DNA of 5,000 bases, from assembly GCA_027067015.1 (NCBI GenBank), contig JAMOMS010000275.1, positions 1 to 5,000 on the forward strand. The letters run 5' to 3'. The DNA comes from Campylobacterales bacterium. GTDB lineage: Bacteria; Campylobacterota; Campylobacteria; Campylobacterales; Hydrogenimonadaceae. Positions 1 through 4,742 of the stretch are shown here, piece after piece (position 1 is the first letter of the stretch; every line of letters starts with the position of its first letter). A program made the translations under genes and the position numbers. The notes beneath the pieces were generated by a model. It had not been told where the DNA came from, searched no databases, and saw only the letters and a program-made list of their open reading frames with translations.

Positions 1-809
1 CGGTGCCCGATGAGAAAGGGGTGCTCATAGACGCCATGGAGCGCTTCGAGGAGGCCGAGGCCAGGGCGTTGTATGTGCCCGAAAACGAGACGCCGCCCTT
101 GGAGCACAGCGTGACGGTGGCGTTTGATACCGCCTCCGCGTCGGTGCTTTCGGTGTTGGCCGAACACGGGCTAAAGGGCCAAAGCGCCGTGGGGGTTTAC
201 TTTGACGAGGAGCCCGCGTTTGTCTACTACAACGGCACCAAGCCCATTGTGGCCGTGCCGCCCACCCCCTTTGACGGGCAGGCGCTCAAAGAGCGGATCG
301 CCGGTTTGAGAGAGGGGTCTGATAGGCTGGTAGAGAATTTTCAAACACGCTATCCCGCCATAGCCGAACGCCTCTTTGGCGGCGAAGTGGGCAATATATT
401 TGAAGCGGCGGCGGTGATTATGGAGCTGGCGGGCGGCTTTGAGGCCGTGGGCGTGGAGGCGATGGCCTTTGGCGGCAAGGGAGGCGTGCAGGTAGATACC
501 AGGCTCAAAGACAACCGGTTTGACCCCTACGCCTTTGTGGCCAGCCTTTTAAGCTACAAACTGGCCGGGATGGAGCGCACCCTGATGGCCTACTCCGTTT
601 TTGAGTCTTTCGGCGACTACGTGACCGACGTGGCCACGACCCTCAAGGCCAAGGCCAAGGCGGAGCATCTGGTGCTTTGCGGCAGGGCATTTGGCCATCC
701 GTCGCTCTTTAGCCGGGTGCAGAAGAAGATGGGGCATCAACCGTTTTTGATGAACCGGCTCTTGCCTGCGGGCAGGGAGAACACGCTTCTTGGCGCGCTG
801 GCGCTGTAA
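1..809 (+). CDS. HypF/Kae1-like hydrogenase-associated protein (HydE-like), C-terminal part
   Basis: The reading frame is open from the left edge to the TAA at 807-809; the GTG at position 3 is probably an internal Val, so the gene is 5'-truncated with about 268 residues visible. It resembles the C-terminal Kae1-like (ASKHA-fold) half of HypF. The segment GNIFEAAAVIMELAGGFEA corresponds to GRLFDAVASLTG in the HypF next door. The end, LVLCGRAFGHPSLF (from about residue 223) followed by a Leu-Pro-x-Gly-Arg-Glu-Asn...LGALAL close, parallels HypF's LAGGVFQNRTL...PVNDGAVSLGQA. Key positions differ: the Asn of FQN is His and the ND pair is EN, so nucleotide or metal binding may be altered. In Wolinella and Helicobacter, hydE-type genes lie in hydrogenase operons, so a role in hydrogenase maturation is likely from family knowledge and from the 20-bp overlap with hypF. 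The exact activity is unknown. No symbol is given because the N-terminus is missing. Confidence 0.62.
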   Translation, partial: VPDEKGVLIDAMERFEEAEARALYVPENETPPLEHSVTVAFDTASASVLSVLAEHGLKGQSAVGVYFDEEPAFVYYNGTKPIVAVPPTPFDGQALKERIAGLREGSDRLVENFQTRYPAIAERLFGGEVGNIFEAAAVIMELAGGFEAVGVEAMAFGGKGGVQVDTRLKDNRFDPYAFVASLLSYKLAGMERTLMAYSVFESFGDYVTDVATTLKAKAKAEHLVLCGRAFGHPSLFSRVQKKMGHQPFLMNRLLPAGRENTLLGALAL

Positions 810-3084
810 CATCACCGGACTGGTGCAGGGGGTGGGGTTTCGCCCCGCCCTCTACCGCTACGCCGTGGAGGCGGGCCTTGGCGGCTGGGTGCGCAATGAC
901 GGCGACGGCGTGACGCTGGAGATTGAGGGTGAGAAAACGGCCCTGGAAGCCTTTGTTAAAAAGCTAAAAGTTCACCCCCCGCCGCTGGCGCGGATTGATA
1001 GGGTCGAAATCGAAGAGATCGCCCCTTTGAAAGAGCGGGATTTTCGGATACTCTCATCCAAATCTTCGCAAAAAAGCGTGCCGGTACTGCCCGATATGAC
1101 GGTGTGCGAGGCGTGTCTGAAAGAGATGCGCGACCCCGCCGACCGCCGCTTTGGCTACCCTTTTATCAACTGCACCGACTGCGGCCCCCGCTACACGATT
1201 ACCCGTACCGTCCCTTATGATCGTCCCAACACTTCCATGGATGAATTTGATATGTGCGAGGCGTGCAGGGCGGAGTATGAAGATCCCGCCGGACGGCGCT
1301 ACCACGCCCAGCCCATCGCGTGTTGGACCTGCGGTCCAACACTTGAATTGAGAATGGAGAATGCAGAATGCAAAATTAAAGGGCGCGAAGCGGTTGTCAA
1401 GACGGCGGAGCTTTTGAGAGCGGGCAAGATTGTCGCCGTCAAGGGGTTGGGGGGCTTTCACCTGATGTGTGATGCCACCAATGACGAGGCGGTGCGGCGG
1501 CTAAGAGAACGCAAACGACGGCCCACAAAGCCCTTCGCGCTCATGGTCAAAGACCTCAATATGGCCGAAACTCTTTGCGAGATGGACGACAAAGAGCGCG
1601 AGTTGCTTACTTCCAAAGAGCGCCCCATTGTTCTGCTTAAAAAAAGAGGCGAAGCCCCTTCCAAATCTTTTACCTTTTACTTTTTACCTTTTACTTTGAG
1701 CGAATTTGTCGCTCCAAATATCGACCGTCTCGGCCTCATGCTTGCTTATACGCCCCTGCATTACCTGCTGTTTGACCATCTGGACGTGCCGCTGGTGGCC
1801 ACCAGCGCGAATCTGAGCGATGAGCCGATTATTCGGGAGTATGATGAACTGATTACCAAACTGGGCCGTGTGATCGACGCGGCGCTGGATCATAACCGAA
1901 AGATCGTCAACGCCGTGGATGATAGCGTGGCGCAGGTGATTGGCGGGGAGTGGGTGCAGTGGCTAAGGGTGGCCAGGGGTATGGCGCCCCTGAGTTTGGC
2001 GCTTGAGACGCTGACCAACAAGAAGATTCTTGCCGTCGGCGCCCAGCAGAAAAACACCCTGGCGCTGGCTTTTGGCAAGCAGATGGTGCTCTCTCCCCAT
2101 ATCGGCGACTTGCACGGCATCGGGCCGATGGCCTTTTTTGAGCGCTCCGTTAAGACTTTCAGGCGCTTTTACGACTTTTCGCCAAATCTCATCGTGTGCG
2201 ACAAACACCCCGGGTACGACACAACCCGCTGGGCCAAAGCGCGGAGCGAACCGACCGTGGCGGTGCAACACCACCATGCTCACGCCCTGGCCGTTATGGC
2301 CGAGTACGGCCACAAAGATCCGGTATTGGCCTTCGTGTGGGACGGCACGGGTTACGGCGAGGACGGCACCGTCTGGGGCGGGGAGGTGTTGGTGGCCGAT
2401 GTTAAGGAGTTTAAGCGGGTAGGGCACCTGCGCCCCTTTTGTTTGCTTGGCGGCGAAAAGGCGGTCAAAGAGCCCAGGCGGTCGGCGCTGGCACTGCTGT
2501 TTGAACTCTTTACTCTTGAAGAGATTTTGGCTATGAATAACCCGACGGTGAGAGCCTTTAACCCGTCTGAGATCAAACTTTTGCACCAGGCGTGGCAAAA
2601 GGGGCTCAATGCCCCCGTTACTACCTCTATGGGACGGCTCTTTGACGCCGTGGCGAGCCTGACGGGGGTGTGTCAGAGGGTGAGCTACGAGGGGGAGGCG
2701 GGGTTGCTGTTGGAAGCAGTCGCTTCCAACAGCAGTGAAAAGTTAATAGTGAAAAGTGAAAAATTTTATGACTCTTTTTATTTGGAGAAAAAAGGGGGGC
2801 GAACGGTCATGGACTGGGAGCCGTTGGTGCGCAGACTGGCGGGGGGAGATGAGCGGGCGGCGGCGGGTTTTATACCCGCGCTGGCTGGGGTGATTGAGCG
2901 AATATCGGCTGACTATCCCGATCTGCCCGTCGTGCTTGCCGGCGGCGTCTTTCAAAACCGCACCCTTTGCGAAGCACTGCTGGCGCGTCTTAAACACCGC
3001 AAACTCCTGCTTCCTCGCAAAACCCCCGTCAACGACGGCGCTGTTAGCTTGGGACAAGCGTGGTACGCGATATGTGCCGATTGA
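790..3084 (+). CDS. hypF: Carbamoyltransferase HypF, [NiFe]-hydrogenase maturation
   Basis: HypF uses carbamoyl phosphate and ATP to make carbamoyl-adenylate and passes the carbamoyl group to the HypE C-terminal cysteine, the source of the active-site CN ligands of [NiFe] hydrogenases; it is cytoplasmic. At 764 residues it has the usual family length and all four domains. The acylphosphatase domain has VQGVGFRP (12-19, catalytic R18) and N36. Two zinc fingers are CxxC-x18-CxxC (C106/C109/C128/C131 and C156/C159/C178/C181). The YrdC-like domain has GLGGFHL (219-225), KRRPTKPFALM (242-252) and TSANLSDEP (338-346). The Kae1-like domain has HHHAH (494-498), DGTGYGEDGTVWGGE (518-532) and a C-terminal LAGGVFQNRTL. 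The start is TTG 790, the only ATG/GTG/TTG after the in-frame stop at 751-753 that keeps the acylphosphatase motif; a GGGAG at 775-779 is suitably placed. It overlaps the upstream gene by 20 bp. Three repeat elements lie in frame within it, at residues about 177-196, 293-310 and 639-659. Confidence 0.96.
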   Translation: MARWRCNITGLVQGVGFRPALYRYAVEAGLGGWVRNDGDGVTLEIEGEKTALEAFVKKLKVHPPPLARIDRVEIEEIAPLKERDFRILSSKSSQKSVPVLPDMTVCEACLKEMRDPADRRFGYPFINCTDCGPRYTITRTVPYDRPNTSMDEFDMCEACRAEYEDPAGRRYHAQPIACWTCGPTLELRMENAECKIKGREAVVKTAELLRAGKIVAVKGLGGFHLMCDATNDEAVRRLRERKRRPTKPFALMVKDLNMAETLCEMDDKERELLTSKERPIVLLKKRGEAPSKSFTFYFLPFTLSEFVAPNIDRLGLMLAYTPLHYLLFDHLDVPLVATSANLSDEPIIREYDELITKLGRVIDAALDHNRKIVNAVDDSVAQVIGGEWVQWLRVARGMAPLSLALETLTNKKILAVGAQQKNTLALAFGKQMVLSPHIGDLHGIGPMAFFERSVKTFRRFYDFSPNLIVCDKHPGYDTTRWAKARSEPTVAVQHHHAHALAVMAEYGHKDPVLAFVWDGTGYGEDGTVWGGEVLVADVKEFKRVGHLRPFCLLGGEKAVKEPRRSALALLFELFTLEEILAMNNPTVRAFNPSEIKLLHQAWQKGLNAPVTTSMGRLFDAVASLTGVCQRVSYEGEAGLLLEAVASNSSEKLIVKSEKFYDSFYLEKKGGRTVMDWEPLVRRLAGGDERAAAGFIPALAGVIERISADYPDLPVVLAGGVFQNRTLCEALLARLKHRKLLLPRKTPVNDGAVSLGQAWYAICAD
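1320..1377 (+). repeat. Hairpin plus tandem heptanucleotide element 1, inside hypF
   Basis: A perfect inverted repeat has 10-bp arms, GTGTTGGACC (1320-1329) and GGTCCAACAC (1333-1342), with a 3-nt TGC loop. It is directly followed by five degenerate heptamers: TTGAATT, GAGAATG, GAGAATG, CAGAATG, CAAAATT (1343-1377). The hairpin encodes C178-W-T-C181-G-P-T, so its loop is the codon of the last zinc ligand. The heptads encode residues about 185-196 in the linker between the second zinc finger and the YrdC domain. That linker is only slightly longer than in E. coli HypF recalled from memory, so the element may have replaced linker sequence. The repeat itself is seen directly; its mobile nature is inferred. 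Confidence 0.75.
1667..1718 (-). repeat. Hairpin plus tandem heptanucleotide element 2, inside hypF (opposite orientation)
   Basis: Read on the minus strand, a hairpin with arms TTTGGAGCGA (1718-1709) and TCGCTCAAA (1703-1695), with one bulged base and a 5-nt loop, is directly followed by four heptamers GTAAAAG, GTAAAAA, GTAAAAG, GTAAAAG (1694-1667). On the plus strand the heptads read CTTTTAC and encode residues about 293-302, a Phe/Thr/Tyr-rich stretch ahead of SEFVAPN. Compared with E. coli HypF as remembered, the segment between PIVL and the GLML/GVML motif is about 12 residues longer, which fits an insertion in a loop of the YrdC-like domain. In this orientation the heptads contain no stop codon in any frame. 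Confidence 0.75.
2705..2762 (+). repeat. Hairpin plus tandem heptanucleotide element 3, inside hypF
   Basis: A perfect inverted repeat has 13-bp arms, TGCTGTTGGAAGC (2705-2717) and GCTTCCAACAGCA (2722-2734), with a 4-nt loop. It directly abuts four heptamers GTGAAAA, GTTAATA, GTGAAAA, GTGAAAA (2735-2762). The left arm encodes the conserved LLEA after the YEGEAG motif of the Kae1-like domain. The rest encodes SNSSEKLIVKSEK, which looks like extra loop sequence. A pure GTGAAAA array would give a TGA stop in this frame; the variant second heptad GTTAATA turns it into TTA and keeps the gene open. Confidence 0.78.
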
Positions 3085-3108
3085 CGATATCGTCAAATGT
3101 GCTATAAT
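3081..3108 (+). promoter_or_regulatory. Sigma-70-type promoter of the toxin-antitoxin operon
   Basis: A -35 TTGACG (3081-3086) and a -10 TATAAT (3103-3108) are separated by 16 bp. A TG one base before the -10 (3100-3101) makes it an extended -10. The -35 contains the TGA stop of hypF (3082-3084), so the promoter begins exactly at the end of the preceding gene. The transcription start is expected near 3114-3116, giving a leader of about 20 nt before the antitoxin GTG. Confidence 0.8.
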
Positions 3109-3125
3109 CGATAAAAATCGTCAAA
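3081..3125. promoter_or_regulatory. Putative autoregulatory operator: palindrome plus repeated half-site
   Basis: TTGACGATATCGTCAA (3081-3096) is a perfect 16-bp palindrome covering the -35. Its right half, ATCGTCAAA (3089-3097), recurs identically at 3117-3125, just downstream of the expected start point, 28 bp away. A CGAT-AAAA-ATCG inverted repeat (3109-3120) precedes that second copy. Palindromic operators overlapping the promoter are typical for antitoxins that repress their own operon, so binding by the adjacent antitoxin is inferred. The repeats themselves are seen directly. Confidence 0.65.
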
Positions 3126-3135
3126 AGGAGACGCC

Positions 3136-3423
3136 GTGCCCCATACCACGACCATGAGCATCCGCGAACTCACCCGAAGCGGCAAGAAGCTCAAGGAGTA
3201 CGACTATATCGACATTGAAGATAGGAAGTCCCATGACTATAAGGGGGTATTTGTTCCTGAAAAGTACGCCGATGAGGTCAAGGCTTTTTTGCAGAAGAGG
3301 CTGGCGAAAGAGCATCAGAATCGGGTAAAGGATATTATGCGCTTTGCAGGGATACTCTCCGGAGCCACCGAAAACCTGAGTGCGCAGGAGATCAAGGCTA
3401 AGAAGATGCGTGAAATCGAATGA
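3136..3423 (+). CDS. Phd/YefM-like antitoxin of a PIN-toxin module
   Basis: This is a 95-residue, charged, probably cytoplasmic protein. The start is GTG 3136, because AAAAGGAG (3123-3130) ends 5 nt before it, whereas the ATG at 3154 is too far from any ribosome binding site. The N-terminal half (MSIRELTRSGKKLKEYDY followed by a beta-like IDIED...YKGVFVPEKYADEVKAFL, about residues 7-52) has the arrangement of Phd/YefM DNA-binding antitoxins, though similarity is loose. The C-terminal half (about 53-95) is helical and Lys/Glu-rich, as expected of a toxin-wrapping tail. It ends at TGA 3421-3423, overlapping the toxin ATG in an ATGA. The role as antitoxin and autorepressor rests mainly on this arrangement and on the operator upstream; the family is less sure than the function. 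Confidence 0.7.
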   Translation: MPHTTTMSIRELTRSGKKLKEYDYIDIEDRKSHDYKGVFVPEKYADEVKAFLQKRLAKEHQNRVKDIMRFAGILSGATENLSAQEIKAKKMREIE

Positions 3424-3845
3424 ATCAGACATCCAAACATATTTTTCTTGATACAAATATCATTCTTGATTTTCTCGATGACAAGCGTCCCAAACATCCC
3501 CAAGCGATGATCTTGCTGGATCGGCTCAGTCGTGACGGGTGGCGCATCGTGATCAGCGAGGATATGTTCAGCACTATTTTTTACATTCGCAGGGGAAACA
3601 GACAGGTTTTGGAATTTTTCCGTTATGTGCTTCGGGAGTGGTCGGTCGTACCTTACGGGGAGGCATTGATGCATGAAGCGGTCGAGATGTCACTGCTTTA
3701 TGATGTGGATCTTGAAGATACCCTCCAGTGCCTTTGCGCCAAAAAAGAGGGGTGCGCTCTGATTGTCACCGAAGATCGGGGCTTTGTCGACTGTGGGGTG
3801 GCGGTGATGGATTATGAGGCGGCGCTTGGGATGTTGGAGAGTTAA
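3420..3845 (+). CDS. PIN-domain RNase toxin (VapC-like)
   Basis: The product has 141 residues, normal for a single PIN domain. It begins FLDTNIILDFL with acidic D11 and carries E47/D48 in VISEDMFSTIFYI. It has the typical DLEDTLQCLCAKKEGCALIVTEDRGF block with D97, D100 and D119, so the full set of metal-binding acids of the PIN nuclease fold is present. PIN toxins are Mg-dependent RNases that block translation when free of antitoxin; the target RNA cannot be told from sequence. The start ATG 3420 overlaps the antitoxin stop (ATGA), implying coupled translation. The 5' part is visibly more AT-rich than hypF, consistent with an acquired module. It ends 5 bp from the convergent gene, with no clear terminator between. 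Confidence 0.88.
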   Translation: MNQTSKHIFLDTNIILDFLDDKRPKHPQAMILLDRLSRDGWRIVISEDMFSTIFYIRRGNRQVLEFFRYVLREWSVVPYGEALMHEAVEMSLLYDVDLEDTLQCLCAKKEGCALIVTEDRGFVDCGVAVMDYEAALGMLES

Positions 3846-3850
3846 ATGAT

Positions 3851-4393
3851 TTAGCCAAACACCTTCTCAAAATCAATCTCCGCCCGGCAAGCCCCCCACC
3901 GCATTGTTACAACCTTTTTGGTTTCGTCGATGCGACAAAAAAGCTCATAACAGCCGTTTTGGTTTTCATAAATTTCGGCCCGCTCGGTTTCAGGATCGAC
4001 AATCACATACCACCGCACCCCGAGGCGTTCATACAGCTCAAACTTGACGGTGACATCTTTATGGGCGGTCGATTTGCTCAGCACCTCTACCACCAAAGGC
4101 GGGGTTTTGGTAAAGAAGGGATTATCGACATCTTCGTTACAGAAAACGGCCACATCGGGCTGTACCACCGTCTCTTCGTCGATCTTCCAGTCAATAGGCG
4201 AGACCCACACTTCGCACTCGGGGCACTCAAGGGTGTCGCCCAATATTTTGAATAGGCGTCCCACGATTCGTTGATGCCGGGGATACGGGGCCGGGGACAT
4301 GGCGTAGGCGATGCCGCCGATGAGCTCCCAGCGATCTTCCCAATGCAGATAGTCTTCCCATGTATAGCGGGGTTCTATTTCAGGCGCGCCCAT
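3851..4393 (-). CDS. Uma2/DUF820 family putative nuclease
   Basis: This is a 180-residue protein of the Uma2 (DUF820) family, which has a PD-(D/E)xK nuclease-like fold and no settled cellular role. Supporting features are YTWEDYL (10-16), the WELIGGIAYAMSPAP block (22-36), QPDVAVF (78-84, D80), PPLVVEVLSKST (98-109, E103), then K117 and Y121 in VKFELYERLG and the RWYVIVDPE strand. These match the usual order of the acidic pair and the downstream lysine, so the active site seems intact. The start is the ATG whose first base is 4393: AAAAGGA (4406-4400 on the minus strand) lies 6 nt upstream. The in-frame TTG at 4399 would have no spacing to it. The gene is convergent with the toxin gene and divergent from the phasin-like gene. 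Family assignment is firm, function is not. Confidence 0.85.
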   Translation of the reverse strand: MGAPEIEPRYTWEDYLHWEDRWELIGGIAYAMSPAPYPRHQRIVGRLFKILGDTLECPECEVWVSPIDWKIDEETVVQPDVAVFCNEDVDNPFFTKTPPLVVEVLSKSTAHKDVTVKFELYERLGVRWYVIVDPETERAEIYENQNGCYELFCRIDETKKVVTMRWGACRAEIDFEKVFG

Positions 4394-4421
4394 GTTCAAT
4401 CCTTTTAACCCGGTTTGTTAT

Positions 4422-4449
4422 ATTTTACCATACCCGTTTTGTGCTACAA
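4422..4449 (-). promoter_or_regulatory. Putative promoter of the Uma2 gene
   Basis: On the minus strand a TAAAAT -10 (4427-4422) is preceded by TGg (4430-4428), an extended -10. A TTGTAG (4449-4444) lies 16 bp upstream as a weak -35. The leader to the ATG at 4393 would be about 20 nt. It overlaps the opposite promoter almost completely. Confidence 0.5.
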
Positions 4450-4450
4450 T
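4423..4450 (+). promoter_or_regulatory. Putative promoter of the phasin-like/UbiB-like operon
   Basis: A TACAAT -10 (4445-4450) is preceded by TGc (4442-4444), an extended -10. The best -35 is the weak TTTTAC (4423-4428) with a 16-bp spacer. The -10 region, GTGCTACAATCG (4441-4452), is one base different from that of the toxin-antitoxin promoter (3099-3110). Confidence 0.6.
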
Positions 4451-4464
4451 CGCCAAAAAGCAAC

Positions 4465-4470
4465 AGGAGG
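4465..4470 (+). promoter_or_regulatory. Ribosome binding site deciding the 4476 start
   Basis: AGGAGG lies 5 nt before the ATG at 4476. It fixes this start against the longer reading frame that opens at 4392, whose first 28 codons would run through both promoters. Confidence 0.85.
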
Positions 4471-4475
4471 CGAAG

Positions 4476-4742
4476 ATGCTAAAAGATCTGCTTTATACCG
4501 GTCTGGGCGGCGCACTGCTGGCCAGGGAGCGGGTGGAAAAAGAGCTGGAGAAACTGCGCGAGAAGGGCAAACTCTCCAAAGAGGAGCTGGAAAAGGTACT
4601 GGACAAAGCCAAAACAAGAGGCGAAGAGGAGGAGGCCAAAGCCAAAGAGGAGCTCAAAAACGTGCTCAAAGAGGTGATTGACGAGCTGGGATTGGCGACC
4701 AAAGCCGACATTGAGGCGCTCAAAGACAGCCTGAAACAGTGA
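4476..4742 (+). CDS. Small phasin-like coiled-coil protein
   Basis: This is an 88-residue protein, almost entirely helical and very rich in Lys and Glu. A short hydrophobic N-terminus with Gly (LLYTGLGGALLARE, 5-18) is followed by a long charged amphipathic helix with coiled-coil-like heptads (about 19-72). A small C-terminal module, ELGLATKADIEALKDSL, closes it. The shape and the ATKADIEALK ending recall the phasin/PhaF-type poly(hydroxyalkanoate) granule-associated family, whose short members often carry no granule role. The N-terminal stretch is too short and glycine-rich to be a clear membrane helix. It is co-transcribed with the following UbiB-like kinase (TGA 4740-4742 within a GTGA overlap), so a scaffold or accessory role for that kinase is a reasonable inference. 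The actual function is unknown. Confidence 0.75.
   Translation: MLKDLLYTGLGGALLARERVEKELEKLREKGKLSKEELEKVLDKAKTRGEEEEAKAKEELKNVLKEVIDELGLATKADIEALKDSLKQ

Noticed and set aside
1343..1377. CRISPR-like array or frameshifted pseudogene in hypF
   Set aside because: The repeats are 7 bp with no spacers, and the reading frame and all HypF motifs are intact on both sides.
1963..2598. Long antisense reading frame (211 codons) on the minus strand within hypF
   Set aside because: It lies wholly opposite the Kae1-like domain, whose motifs are intact on the plus strand; its composition is that of a reverse-frame shadow and no family is recognisable.
1320..2734. The hypF hairpins as intrinsic terminators
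   Set aside because: None is followed by a T-run on the strand read toward its tail (the tails are A/G-rich), and hypF motifs continue well past each of them.
3842..3855. Bidirectional terminator between the convergent toxin and Uma2 genes
   Set aside because: Only 5 bp separate the stop codons and no stem with a T-tract can be seen there.
4394..4399. TTG start at 4399 for the Uma2 gene
   Set aside because: It directly abuts the AAAAGGA ribosome binding site with no spacing; the ATG at 4393 has 6 nt and is a better codon.
4392..4475. N-terminal extension of the phasin-like gene from the ATG at 4392
   Set aside because: It would translate through both promoters, starts inside the opposite gene's start codon, and lacks a ribosome binding site; AGGAGG at 4465-4470 points to 4476.
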